Below, one piece after another: positions 8,093 through 17,224 of a stretch of DNA of 64,000 nucleotides. Source of the DNA: Bacterioplanes sp965233665 (lineage in GTDB: Bacteria > Pseudomonadota > Gammaproteobacteria > Pseudomonadales > Oceanobacteraceae); NCBI GenBank assembly GCA_965233665.1, contig CBDDTG010000069.1, forward strand, positions 248,001 to 312,000. Direction: 5' to 3'. The notes under the pieces were generated by a model. The model had not been told where the DNA came from and searched no databases. It saw nothing but the letters and a program-made list of their open reading frames with translations. A program made the position numbers and the translations under genes. How positions within the stretch are numbered: position 1 is the stretch's first letter; every line of letters begins with the position of its first letter.

Positions 8093-8587
8093 TCAGTAGG
8101 CGCCTGCGCTGTAGATTAATTCATAGCTGTGACTATAGATTTCGAGGATATTGCCAAACGGATCTTCCATGTAAATCATGCGATAGGGTTTTTCGTCTGG
8201 ATAATAATAGCGCGGTTTTGGCATGCGCTTTTTGCCTCCGGCGGCGACAATTTTCTCTGCCAAGCCTTCCACGTCTGGGTCTTGCACGCAAAAGTGAAAG
8301 ATACCTGTTTTCCAGTATTCGAAGTTGTCTTCTGGGGTTTGTTGCTGGGGAAACTGAAACAGCTCCACACCAATGCGATCGCCAGTGGATAAATGTGCAA
8401 TGCGAAAGCTGCCCCAGCCGGGGCCAAAAACATCGCTGCACATGTCGCCAATGGCGCTGTCGTCTTCTTCGATTGTGGTGGGTTGCATAATCAAATACCA
8501 GCCCAGCACCTCGGTGTAGAAGGTGACGGCTGCTTCCAAGTCGGGTACTGAAATACCGATATGAGAGAAAGTTCTTGGGTATGCCAT
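8093..8587 (-). CDS. VOC (glyoxalase/bleomycin-resistance-like) family protein
   Basis: 164 residues with the two beta-alpha-beta-beta-beta halves of the vicinal oxygen chelate fold: FSHIGISVPDLEAAVTFYTEVLGW at the start (first metal His in SHIGI), a Glu in IGVELFQF, His in GIFHFCVQDPDVE, and a Glu in FGNILEIYS, giving a His-Glu-His-Glu metal set. Members are lactoylglutathione lyases, dioxygenases or binding proteins; which applies here is open. The next gene is a divergent LysR regulator, now frameshifted, which might have controlled it. Confidence 0.8.
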   Translation of the reverse strand: MAYPRTFSHIGISVPDLEAAVTFYTEVLGWYLIMQPTTIEEDDSAIGDMCSDVFGPGWGSFRIAHLSTGDRIGVELFQFPQQQTPEDNFEYWKTGIFHFCVQDPDVEGLAEKIVAAGGKKRMPKPRYYYPDEKPYRMIYMEDPFGNILEIYSHSYELIYSAGAY

Positions 8588-8688
8588 AGCTTGCCTCGTG
8601 GGTCATTGGAGTGAACGAGGGGCTAGGCTAATCTCGCATAGCTATAATGTTAAATTATCATCTGTAATTTGAGTGATCACAAAGTATT

Positions 8689-9560
8689 ATGATAAATCCT
8701 GCTTGGCTACGCACCTTCTGCACCCTGGTCGAGGGAATCACTTTACGCACACTGCCGAGCGACTGCATATGACGCAGCCGGGTGTCAGTCAGCACATCCA
8801 TAAGCTCGAACAGCAGCTGGGCCAGTCGCTGCTTGAGCGTCAGGGGAAGCGCTTTGCACTCACTCACCATGGCGAGCGTCTCTATCAGCGTGGTCGCCAG
8901 TTGCTGCTGGAATGGCAAAGTTTGGAGCAGCACGTGCTGGATGACCCGGCCGATCAGGGGCTGGTCCGCATACAGTCACCGGGCAGTATTGGCCTAAAGC
9001 TGTACCCCTACTGTCTGACTCTGCAACAACAGCACCCGCGCTTGGTGATGGATTATCGCTTTGCACCGAATGAGGCCATAGAGCGGGCGTTGGTGGCCGG
9101 CGAGGCGGACATTGGTTTGCTGACTGAACCTCCTAGCAGCGGCGAGCTACTGTGCAAAGCCATTGCAGAGGAGTCATTGCTGCTCGTCACCAGTCGTGAT
9201 GAGCAAGCGATCAGCTGGCGGCGTTTATTGGAGCTGGGTTTTATCAATCACCCGGACGGCGTTTATCATGCCCGACGCCTGCTCAGCGCTAACTTTGCTG
9301 AGTTTGAATCTGTTTCTCAGCTGTCCGTTGCTGGGTTTTCCAATCAAATATCTTTAATTCTTGAGCCAGTGGCGAGAGGGCTGGGGTTTAGCGTTTTACC
9401 GGAAACAGCGGTTGCAGAGTTTCATAACAAGCAAGGGCTGAAGTGTCATGCGCTTGCGCATACCGTATCTGAGACCATATATACGGTGCAGAATAAACGC
9501 TCGGTTGATATTGCAAGGGTCGCCTGGGTTAAGTCTAAAATAGAGAAATACATACTGTGA
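8689..9560 (+). pseudogene. LysR family regulator, frameshifted at codon 16
   Basis: A complete LysR start is readable from the ATG at 8689 (MINPAWLRTFCTLVEG), but the frame then breaks; the rest, NHFTHTAERLHMTQPGVSQH and the ligand domain, continues one frame over to 9560. Adding one base in the G run at 8733-8735 would join both parts into an ordinary LysR protein of about 290 residues. The break is inside the DNA-binding helix-turn-helix, so a product started later would lack function. The change is either real decay or a sequencing indel. A strong terminator follows. Confidence 0.8.
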
Positions 9561-9567
9561 TTAATGC

Positions 9568-9607
9568 AAAACCCCCAGGCCGTATTTCGGCCTGGGGGTT
9601 TTGTTTT
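9568..9607. terminator. Strong bidirectional rho-independent terminator
   Basis: ACCCCCAGGCCG and CGGCCTGGGGGT form a GC-rich stem with a 5-base loop, with A residues before and T residues after, so it can end transcription of both the LysR gene and the leftward nucleotidase gene. Confidence 0.9.
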
Positions 9608-11465
9608 ATTGCGCAGCCGGTATAAATGCCTGCGTTGAATATTCATCCGCAGCAGGCTTGCTTAATGTGCCTTGAGTGCGCACATAATCAACAAACGATT
9701 GGGCGTAATCGAGATACGTGTCTTCGGCGCGGCCATCATCGCTGACGCTACCAAACGTGACGTAACCGTCGCGGCCACCTGAGGTAAAGCTGTTACTCAC
9801 CACTTGCAAAGAGTCGGTATCTTGCAATGCACGCCACTCACCTGCACCGCGTGGATTGACCTCAATGTCGTATAAACGGCTGCCGGCAGTGCGATTCATA
9901 TCCACCTTCCAGCGCAGGCCTGCGGCATACGGGTATGCTCCGCTGGAGCCATTGGGGTTATGGGCAAAGTCGACGGCTTCATTTAATACAGTACGAATTT
10001 CTGCTCCCGTCATGCTCAGATTCACCAAGGTGTTGGCAAACGGAAGCACGATGTAAGCATCACCGATGGTGATATTACCGGCAGGCACATCTATACGCAC
10101 GCCACCGGCGTTTTGAATGGCAACGTCGGCTTCTTTACTTTGGTACAAAAATGCTTGCGCGACCAGGTTGGCGATATCACCACCGCGCTGCGCTGTGCTG
10201 CTTGCCGGGCAATCCGGCAAGGTGCTGCGTCCTTGGCCAGGAATACGCTCTAAACACAGGCTTTCCGTAGCTGTGCCAATTACCTCGTTGCGGAAATCAT
10301 CAAGCTGAGCGGTGTAACTGTCGAGTTTGGCTTGCACGCTGGCATCTGGCGTCACCAGGCTTAATTGCGGAGCGGCATCAATGGCTGCTTGAATAGCGGC
10401 CAACTCGTCTCCAGTTGGAGTGTATTCTTCTTCGGCATCGTTTTCCCGCACAATCGGCGTGCCCAATAATAAATGTGGTGTGCCCGAGCAGGCGGTGACT
10501 TTACCATCGGCATCAAAGTCGATTTTCAGCTCGCCGACAATTTGTGAATATTGCCAAGCCTGCACGACACATGCTGTATCGCCATCCGCGTTGATAACTT
10601 GCGTTGGGTAATCGCCAGCACTGGTCAGGCCATAGCTGGAAAAATCACCCAATAACGTGTGTGAATCGCCACCGACAATGACATCCACACCACGCAGGCT
10701 TTGCGCCAGGTTCACTTCATTGGCGTATTGGTAGTGGCTCAGTACAACAATTTTGTTCACGCCTTGCTGTTGCAGCTCATCGATGGTGGCCTGCGCGGTG
10801 GCTTTTTCATCCAGAAATTCTGTGGTTGCCAGCGGGCTGGAGCTGTTTTTGGTTTTATTAGCGATATCAATACCAATAATACCAACCTGTTGGCCATCAA
10901 CTTCTTTAATGACGTACGGTTGGATGTAGTCCGTTGCGGTTTGCGGCGCCAACGGTGTGCCAACAGCGGGTTTAACATTGGCAGCCAGCACCGGGGTATT
11001 GCAGCTGCCTTGATTTAACTCATCGAGAAACAGTTTTAACCCTTCATCGCCACGGTCGAACTCATGGTTGCCTAAAGCAAAGGCATCAAAGCACACCAGG
11101 TTCATTAACTCCGCGTCGGCTTTGCCTTCAAACGAGGTAAAATACAGAGTGCCGGTGATGGCATCGCCGGCATGCAATTTCAGTACGTTATCCAGCGCTT
11201 GTGAGCGTTCGTTGATTTTAGCGGCGACACGGGGAAAGCCGCCGCTAGCAAATTCAGTCGCTTGGCCAGCGATGGTGAGCGTTTGGTCGTCCGGTTCTAG
11301 ATGCGAGTGGTGGTCATTAATGTGAAGGATATTGAGCGTCATTGCCTCGCCGGTCGCGGGCGCAGTGCCGGAGTCGTTGTCGTCGTCATCATCCGAGCCG
11401 CAGCCACCCAGTGTGAGCAGTGGTAGCATCATCAGCCATAATTGCTTGCGTGTTGTTGTGGGCAT
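9606..11465 (-). CDS. 5'-nucleotidase/UshA-like metallophosphatase lipoprotein
   Basis: 619 residues from the ATG at 11465, with AGGAAG nine bases upstream. It starts with a lipoprotein signal (LLTLGGC) and an Asp-rich linker, then the metallophosphatase domain: LNILHINDHHSHLEP (metal D and H), HAGDAITGTLYF, ALGNHEFDRGD, VLSHYQY and GGDSHTLL, the full motif set of the UshA family. The C-terminal half is the 5'-nucleotidase substrate domain (NAGGVRIDVPAG; AYPYAAGLRWKVD). It should release phosphate from extracellular or periplasmic nucleotides so that nucleosides and phosphate can be taken up. As a lipoprotein it is probably held at the outer membrane. Confidence 0.9.
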   Translation of the reverse strand: MPTTTRKQLWLMMLPLLTLGGCGSDDDDDNDSGTAPATGEAMTLNILHINDHHSHLEPDDQTLTIAGQATEFASGGFPRVAAKINERSQALDNVLKLHAGDAITGTLYFTSFEGKADAELMNLVCFDAFALGNHEFDRGDEGLKLFLDELNQGSCNTPVLAANVKPAVGTPLAPQTATDYIQPYVIKEVDGQQVGIIGIDIANKTKNSSSPLATTEFLDEKATAQATIDELQQQGVNKIVVLSHYQYANEVNLAQSLRGVDVIVGGDSHTLLGDFSSYGLTSAGDYPTQVINADGDTACVVQAWQYSQIVGELKIDFDADGKVTACSGTPHLLLGTPIVRENDAEEEYTPTGDELAAIQAAIDAAPQLSLVTPDASVQAKLDSYTAQLDDFRNEVIGTATESLCLERIPGQGRSTLPDCPASSTAQRGGDIANLVAQAFLYQSKEADVAIQNAGGVRIDVPAGNITIGDAYIVLPFANTLVNLSMTGAEIRTVLNEAVDFAHNPNGSSGAYPYAAGLRWKVDMNRTAGSRLYDIEVNPRGAGEWRALQDTDSLQVVSNSFTSGGRDGYVTFGSVSDDGRAEDTYLDYAQSFVDYVRTQGTLSKPAADEYSTQAFIPAAQ

Positions 11466-11616
11466 TGTCGTTCGCTTCCTTGATATCGGCATTGAAATGC
11501 CGCGATGGTAGCGGTAGGCCCGTGACATTTATATGACGAATGACGGTATTGTCGCGGTTATTTGGTGGTGTTCAGACCAAAAGCGCCAGCTGTGTGGGTG
11601 TGTAGCTTGTTTGCGG

Positions 11617-12156
11617 TTAATCCTGGCTCACTTTTAACCGACTCAGAGCCAATTCTGCGCCATCAACCAGAGTAAAAAAACCGTCTTGCTGAGAAAGTTG
11701 AACATCAATCCAGACGGTGACAAAGCGTTCTGTCGTTGGAAATGATAGCAACTTAGGCACTACTCGAATGGCCACATTCCTCGCTCGATGCTGCCCTAAA
11801 TAGCTCTGCAATGCGAAAAAATCGCCATGCGAATCTGGGTGAAGCTGCAGTGTGTAAACGCTAACTTCCTGATCGTCAGCGAAAAAACCTCTATCCACAG
11901 TGGACGCAGCAGTGCTCACCTGCTGCAGATTAAATCGCCCTTGATGCTCGTTGTGCTGTGATGACAGCTCAAACCCGAGCCAGCTTTGTTCTATGGTTAG
12001 TTCAAAGCCTTGCGGCACAGTGATTTTCACCTGAATTTCATCCGCACTCAGCGCATTAAAATCTTGCCAATCAAAGGTGCTGAGCTTGGCCATGGTCGCA
12101 AGGGGAACAGAAGTGCAGCCCGCCACTGCGAGCAGTAAACACAACAACAAGGGCAC
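11617..12156 (-). pseudogene. Lipoprotein with 5' end replaced by a miniature element
   Basis: The mature part after AVAGCTSVPLATMAKL is an ordinary 160-residue soluble domain of no family known to me. Its signal peptide begins exactly where a family 2 miniature element ends (12150/12151): the hydrophobic core LLLCLLLAVAGC is native, but the start codon and charged n-region are missing. The frame stays open through the element up to 12306. Possible starts are the GTG at 12156 inside the element's terminal repeat, or a TTG at 12150; neither has a good ribosome-binding site, and neither restores the usual Lys/Arg. The gene is either silenced or translated from element DNA. Confidence 0.6.
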
Positions 12157-12415
12157 CTCTGAATAATTCGGTGCTTGCTCTGGATCGCCAGAGGGCTTCA
12201 GATCACGAAGCCGGTTTGCCGCTCTAGCAAGGCTACAGCAAAAATCGGCGCCACCGAACTGGAGTTCTCTGGCGCTCCCCGTAGGGCGCAGGCGGCAGGC
12301 TTCCATAACTTCGTTGGCGATGTTGAAAAGGGCTGGCCATTTCCTGCCATCACCGCCTTGTTCTGAAAGCCTGACGCACTCGCGCAGAGCTGTGCAGAAT
12401 TATTCAGAGGTGCCC
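12151..12415 (-). repeat. Miniature element family 2, complete copy
   Basis: 265 bases bounded by a perfect 19-base inverted repeat (GGGCACCTCTGAATAATTC at the left, its complement at 12397-12415). Flanking AA on both sides fits a 2-base target duplication. No transposase is encoded; it is a non-autonomous, MITE-like element. Its interior matches the copy at 63087 in inverse orientation, with another partial copy at 14521. Confidence 0.85.
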
Positions 12416-12514
12416 AAGGTTTTTAACATAAGTTCTCTGCTACAAAGTCGTGAGACTTGAGAGTAGGGTCAGTGCGGCTCCAAAGGCAAGCTATAACGTT
12501 ATCCTTCTATGCAA

Positions 12515-13357
12515 TCAATAAAACTCGCCAGTGTGCCAGTACTTTTGCGCAATGCTGTGGTAGATGTCAGCGAAAGCGTCATTGTTCAGCTCGATTATTT
12601 GTCGTTGGTCTAACTGGTATTGCTGTTGTGCTTGGCGCACGAGTGGGTGTGAATAGAGAAACTGAACATAGCTGCCATCTGCATAGCCGTTATTAAAACC
12701 TTCCTTTAATGCTTGTTGTAATTCGAGGTTGTCTGGATGAACAAAAAAGAACACCGCGGATGGGTAGCGCAGCAGTATGTTCGGCTCCACCATCAGGTTA
12801 TTCATGGCTGGCCGATCCGCCAGCTCACCGAAAACCTCCAGCACACCGCGAGCAAAAAAGCCGCGATGACCATTATTGACGGCAGCGAATATTTCATCAT
12901 AAATGCGCTCATAAACGGGAATGTGATTGGCGTTAAAGAGCGCCACTTCTGGCCAGCCAAACCCTAATAAGGCTGGGTTCTGTTGCAGGGCAGCCAGTGT
13001 TTTGATGCCCTGATAACGTGGCAAGGCTTGAGCATGCACCACCAGTAAGCGATGGCCGATTAAGCCCCGTGTGATGGGAATGCGAATAGCGGTCAACTGT
13101 TGCTCTAAAGCAGTCGTGTGGCCGGCATACATGACATCGATTTCTTTCTTTTGCAGCATAATGACTTTGCGCTGCTGGGTAGACGTTGGATGGTCGGTAT
13201 GAATGAGTTGGTATTCCTTGCCAGATTTATCCAGCAACCAGACCAATGCATCCATATAGATATTGCTCTTGCGGCTATCATTGATGCGAATTTCCAGCTG
13301 TGCCTGTGTCGCCATGGGTAACAAAAGCAATAAACACAGCCAGAGTTTGATGGGCAT
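12515..13357 (-). CDS. Periplasmic solute-binding-like protein (SBP_bac_3 type)
   Basis: 280 residues: signal peptide ending TQAQ, then RINDSRKSNIYMDALVWLL and KKEIDVMYAGHTTALE, the pattern of type II periplasmic binding proteins related to amino-acid-binding proteins but divergent. GFGWPEVALFNANHIPVY and YPSAVFFFVHP are in the second lobe. No permease or ATPase gene is near, so it may act as a sensor or an orphan binding protein rather than in a standard ABC transporter. AGGT lies about ten bases before the ATG. Ligand unknown. Confidence 0.7.
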   Translation of the reverse strand: MPIKLWLCLLLLLPMATQAQLEIRINDSRKSNIYMDALVWLLDKSGKEYQLIHTDHPTSTQQRKVIMLQKKEIDVMYAGHTTALEQQLTAIRIPITRGLIGHRLLVVHAQALPRYQGIKTLAALQQNPALLGFGWPEVALFNANHIPVYERIYDEIFAAVNNGHRGFFARGVLEVFGELADRPAMNNLMVEPNILLRYPSAVFFFVHPDNLELQQALKEGFNNGYADGSYVQFLYSHPLVRQAQQQYQLDQRQIIELNNDAFADIYHSIAQKYWHTGEFY

Positions 13358-13533
13358 GATGATACCTATAGCTTGATGCGGGTTATCGCGTTAAACGGTG
13401 TTGGACATAGAATAGAGCATGGCATACTGGGCCGCGGTAAAAATGTCAGAACTGTACTGAGGGCTCCCCCAGTGTCTGCAACTCAGGTGTTTGCAACAAG
13501 GCACCGCTTGGCTTTAACCACACGGATGCGACG

Positions 13534-14439
13534 ATGATGGAACTAAGGCGATTCCTGCTGATTATGACGCTGCTGATGACCGGCTGCACCGATTCGGACT
13601 GGTACAAACAGCAAGTCGCTAAGCAAAAAAGGGCGCAAGACCCCTACGCTGACTTGCCCAACGACCCTCCTATGGAAGGCCGTTGTGCAGGCTGGCAGCG
13701 TAGCCTGGCGCACGGTGCTCAGCTGTTTGATGTGGAGCACTGTTTATACCAATTGGCGCAAACCGATCGCGCCAAAGCGGTGCAAGATGCGCGCACACTC
13801 AGCCAGTGGCACATTGTTTCGCGTCCTGGCTCAGAGCTGAAAACCGTCATCGCGGCGCTGACGCTCTTTCCTGAGCCTGGCAGCTTAGAATCCTACTTGC
13901 GTGAGCTGGCGTTACTGCCCAACTCACCCGATGAATACAGCAGCCTAGACACCGCCATCACCGCCTCAGATTACCTGCGCGAGCTGGGCAATCATTATTG
14001 GTTTGATGCCGAAACCGGTGTTTATCCCAATCAGCACCACTACTTGATGGACAGCATTGTCGCTGCAACAGATTTAGCCGCGACGGAGTTTAGCGAAACC
14101 CCGCCTGGACCGGATGCCTCCTACGACGTGCCTTATCAACTTGAAGCCAAGATTAACGGTAAAACATACCAGCAAGAGGCACGCAACCTGGGCGACTGGT
14201 ACGACTTGGAGGCGGTGCTCACCTTGTTGAATCAAATCGCTGTTGACCAAGATAGCCAATATCGCTTTGTGATTCTGCCCACGGGGGATCAAACGGCGAT
14301 AGTCTGGGCAGCCAATGCTGATGCTTTAAATACGTTGCTGGCCAAGCAGCTTATTGAGCTTAGCCCGGCAGAGTTGTCACTGGCCACCGGCAAAGCGTTC
14401 GAGCAAGCAGTAGAGGCGCAGTATGGCGGCGTGGAGTGA
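13534..14439 (+). CDS. Lipoprotein of unknown function
   Basis: 301 residues with a clear lipoprotein signal (LLIMTLLMTGC, residues about 8-18) after MELRR; the ATG at 13537 is an equal start choice. The mature part is acidic, with two Cys (GRCAGW, EHCLY) that may pair, a helical middle (SYLRELALLPNSPDE; SDYLRELGNHYWFD), and a C-terminal alpha/beta piece (YRFVILPTGDQTAIVWAAN) that looks like a small compact domain. I recognise no family. It stands alone between a divergent binding protein and the ribB riboswitch region. Confidence 0.65.
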   Translation: MMELRRFLLIMTLLMTGCTDSDWYKQQVAKQKRAQDPYADLPNDPPMEGRCAGWQRSLAHGAQLFDVEHCLYQLAQTDRAKAVQDARTLSQWHIVSRPGSELKTVIAALTLFPEPGSLESYLRELALLPNSPDEYSSLDTAITASDYLRELGNHYWFDAETGVYPNQHHYLMDSIVAATDLAATEFSETPPGPDASYDVPYQLEAKINGKTYQQEARNLGDWYDLEAVLTLLNQIAVDQDSQYRFVILPTGDQTAIVWAANADALNTLLAKQLIELSPAELSLATGKAFEQAVEAQYGGVE

Positions 14440-14819
14440 AAATCATTAAAGCCATGTCACATGTTATGGCTATGTGGTTTTGACAACACTCGCATTGTCA
14501 GAAACTGTGCTCGGGTCGTTGGCAAGCCGGCTTGGTGATTAGCCCTCTGGCGATCCAGAGTGGGCACTGAATTATTCATAGGTACCCCAGATAAACCAGG
14601 TTCGATCAAGGCTACAGGCAGGCCAAGCATGTACCCTGAATTTTCTATGGTCCGCGTTCATATGAGCCAGTGAAGCAATCATGCACTTGGTTGCTCAGTT
14701 GCTACTGACTGTGCAATAGGGTCGGGGCGGTGCTTCAGGCGAATACTTTGTTTCATCGTCAATGATGGCGCGCTACTATTGAAATATTCTATTATGCGAG
14801 CGCTCATTTATATTAGCAT
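14440..14819. other. Intergenic region before the FMN riboswitch
   Basis: No gene seen. It holds a weak inverted repeat (TGACAA at 14481-14486 and TTGTCA at 14495-14500), the decayed family 2 element at 14521-14587, and the promoter of ribB. TATATT at 14809-14814 is a possible -10 box, but I see no good -35 at the right distance. Confidence 0.4.
14521..14587 (+). repeat. Miniature element family 2, decayed fragment
   Basis: Matches the right end of the copy at 63087: GCCCTCTGGCGATCCAGAG followed by GAATTATTCA and a mutated end GGTACCC instead of GGTGCCC. The left part is gone. It is a relic 230 bases upstream of the riboswitch. Confidence 0.7.
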
Positions 14820-14955
14820 TATTCTCAGGGCGGGGTGGAAGTCCCCACCGGCGGTATATCCATATTGGATGAGCCCGCGAGCGCTCGTTTATCGAGGTCA
14901 GCAGATCTGGTGAAAGGCCAGAGCCGACGGTAATAGTCCGGATGAGAGAGAATAG
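14820..14955 (+). promoter_or_regulatory. FMN riboswitch (RFN element)
   Basis: The conserved RFN blocks are present in order: CAGGGCGGGGTGGAAGTCCC, ACCGGCGGTA, GAGCCCGCGAGCG, GGTCAGCAGATCTGGTG, GAAGCC-like AGAGCCGACGGT, TAATAGTCCGGATGAGAGAG and AATA. It lies 78 bases before the ribB start. FMN binding to the leader should reduce ribB expression when flavin is plentiful. The short region between aptamer and start has no obvious U-tract terminator, so control of ribosome access is as likely as early termination. Confidence 0.95.
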
Positions 14956-15033
14956 AGCGACACTAACCCAGGTTGGTGGCGTTTCTTTTGCTCGCAATTT
15001 GCCCTGATTCTGGTCTTTATTTGGAGTAACACC

Positions 15034-15693
15034 ATGAATCAGTCTTCTTTATTGGCCGAGTCCGGCCTCCCCATCCAGCGTGTTGAGCGCGCCATTGCCG
15101 CCTTGCGGTTAGGCCAGGGCGTTTTACTGCTAGACGATGAACATCGCGAAAACGAAGGTGACATTATTTATTCGGTAGAGCACTTAACCACCGAGCAAAT
15201 GGCACTGATGATTCGCGAGTGCAGTGGCATTGTATGTTTGTGTTTAACCGATGAGCAGGCGAATCGCTTGCAACTGCCTCCCATGGTGGCGAATAACAAC
15301 AGCGCCAATCAAACGGCTTTTACCGTCTCGATTGAGGCCAAAACTGGGGTAACCACCGGGGTTTCGGCCAAAGACAGAGTGGTGACCATTAAAACAGCAG
15401 CGGCAGAGCATGCTAAATCGGATGATCTCGCCCGGCCTGGTCATGTATTTCCACTGCGAGCACGAACGGGTGGTGTGCTAACTCGTCGTGGCCACACTGA
15501 AGGCACCATCGATTTAATGCAAATGGCCGGTTTACAGCCAGCGGGTGTTTTATGTGAATTAACCAACCCGGATGGCACCATGGCAAAAACGGCAGAGGTG
15601 GTCGAATTTGGCCGTGCGCATAATATGCCGGTATTGACCATTGAAGACATCGTTCAATATCGTTTGCAAAACGAACATCAGCTTGCACAGTAA
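15034..15693 (+). CDS. ribB: 3,4-dihydroxy-2-butanone 4-phosphate synthase
   Basis: 219 residues, the E. coli RibB length with no GTP cyclohydrolase II domain attached. It converts ribulose 5-phosphate to formate and dihydroxybutanone phosphate, a riboflavin precursor. Seen: the acidic loop LLDDEHRENEGD, GIVCLCLTDEQ, TGVSAKDRVVTIKTA, RPGHVFPLRA and GGVLTRRGHTEG, all active-site motifs. It is controlled by the FMN riboswitch just upstream, GGAG lies eight bases before the ATG, and a hairpin terminator follows, so it is a single-gene unit. Confidence 0.97.
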   Translation: MNQSSLLAESGLPIQRVERAIAALRLGQGVLLLDDEHRENEGDIIYSVEHLTTEQMALMIRECSGIVCLCLTDEQANRLQLPPMVANNNSANQTAFTVSIEAKTGVTTGVSAKDRVVTIKTAAAEHAKSDDLARPGHVFPLRARTGGVLTRRGHTEGTIDLMQMAGLQPAGVLCELTNPDGTMAKTAEVVEFGRAHNMPVLTIEDIVQYRLQNEHQLAQ

Positions 15694-15700
15694 TCAAACT

Positions 15701-15727
15701 ATGCCGGGAATAAACCCCGGCATTTAT
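15701..15727 (+). terminator. Terminator after ribB
   Basis: ATGCCGGG and CCCGGCAT form an 8-base stem with a short loop, followed by TTAT. It starts eight bases after the ribB stop. Confidence 0.75.
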
Positions 15728-16306
15728 GTAGCGTCTGGGCACTAGTTTTTGTCCTGAGTCCGACACCATGAAATCATCGTTCCAAATGGTCTTAATAAGT
15801 CCAAGGTGGGGCAGGCATAAAAAGGTGAATCGACATGTTGGCTTCAGAAAGGCTGCAGGGAGATAGCCCTTCTGAAACCTGATCATATCAGGCTGCTCTG
15901 ATGTTTCGGTGAGGTGGCAAAGCTGGCGGAAGCAGTTTATATAGTTTAAAAAATTGCTCGTGAGCGAAATCGGGCTGGTCGCTCTATAAATTTCGGTCGT
16001 GCCTGAGAATAGCAGCAGTGAAATATAATGAAATAAAAAGTAGTAGGAATGCGAGGACTCTACTTAGGCGGTCTTCGTTTTAGTTATCGAAGCGCAGTGA
16101 TGGTTGCATTATGGCCACTGTTTGTTGGTGAGCAAGTATGTCAAGGATTATTTTTGGGTGTTTCCCTGTGGTCGGGTAAGTTTTTAGCATTATTCTTTTA
16201 AATTGCCAATAAATCTGGTTTTTGCGTTGTCGCTGAAAATAAAAAATTAATTGGTGTTGGGTGAGGTGCGGCACCAATAGAGGTTGGTGCCTACCTGGAG
16301 ATGTTT
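15728..16306. other. Intergenic region without recognised genes
   Basis: About 580 bases. Minus-strand frames here (15413-15886, 16080-16442) show no ribosome-binding site or family features. A+T content rises from about 15940 on, towards the two accessory-looking lipoprotein genes. Confidence 0.5.
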
Positions 16307-17134
16307 CTATTTGGCTACTGCTGAGCTGACGTAGTAGGTGCTTCCAGTTCTGGAGAAGAATGACATCAGTTTTCCATCTTTTGATATTGTACCAACGATG
16401 GTTGCCTCCTCTCCGCGGTCTGTGCGCCCGGATGCAGTCCAAGCATATCGCTCACCACTTTTTCTCATGTAGAAGACATCATCAAAGTTATATGACCCTG
16501 AACATCCAGAGTCCGAACAGCTGATTTCAGATTCATTAATCAGAGGAGCAGGATCGTCAACGCTATAATTTGCAGTCTTAACCTGCCAGTCTCCTGCTAT
16601 AGAAAATGCTGTCTCAAATTCATCTATTTTACCTGTCGGAGAAGGAACCATTGATGAAAGGTTTACGCCTGAAACATCCCCGGAGATAATAATGGTGAAC
16701 TCCGTTAATGATCCATTTCTGTGGTGCATTTGGATGCCTTGGTACGCTTCAGAGGTTAGTCTGTTTACGGACTTGGTTACTCTTACAGAGTTGTCATCTG
16801 ACATGTATGAACAAAATGTTTCACCTGAAGTTCGAACGTCACAGTAATGATCACTTCCAATTTCATCTGCCCTCTCACGTAGTATTTCGACTTCCGAATC
16901 TGAGTATGTCACTGTTCTTTCGGTGATTTTTTCAGTTGGGGTGTAGTCACTTAAATCAGGAATGATTGTTAAGTTTCTGGAATTGTACTCTCCCGAAATA
17001 TTAGCTAGGAAACTAGTGCTACGGCCAACCGCATCTTGCGGAGGAGATGAGTCTGACCCTCCTGAGCTTCCACCACAGGCTGTGAGTAATGTTGCGGTTG
17101 CTATTAATGCGATTGAATCTGATATTCCTTTCAT
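16307..17134 (-). CDS. Lipoprotein of unknown function, paralogue of next gene upstream
   Basis: 275 residues with lipobox LLTAC and a Gly/Ser linker; AGAGGA lies six bases before the ATG. It shares with the product of 17225-18109 the segments YNSR, DEIGSDHYCD, VRVTKSVNRL, IAGDW, DDPAPLINE, a CSDSGCSG loop and ATIVGTISKDGKLMSF, so the two are tandem duplicates. Four cysteines are conserved and may form two disulfides. The domain appears mostly beta. No function known; membrane-anchored in the periplasm or at the surface. The gene is more A+T-rich than the flanking core genes. Confidence 0.7.
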   Translation of the reverse strand: MKGISDSIALIATATLLTACGGSSGGSDSSPPQDAVGRSTSFLANISGEYNSRNLTIIPDLSDYTPTEKITERTVTYSDSEVEILRERADEIGSDHYCDVRTSGETFCSYMSDDNSVRVTKSVNRLTSEAYQGIQMHHRNGSLTEFTIIISGDVSGVNLSSMVPSPTGKIDEFETAFSIAGDWQVKTANYSVDDPAPLINESEISCSDSGCSGSYNFDDVFYMRKSGERYAWTASGRTDRGEEATIVGTISKDGKLMSFFSRTGSTYYVSSAVAK

Positions 17135-17224
17135 TTTAAATCCTCTGGCATGGAATCAATTGTTCGGATTTTTCTGTGTATAAGTTGATTTTTTGTTGGG
17201 TTCTAGTGAAGTATGTGAGCCTTG

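Noticed and set aside
16080..16442. 120-codon minus-strand frame after the lipoprotein gene
   Set aside because: Overlaps the end of the supported lipoprotein in another frame; basic, low-complexity composition.
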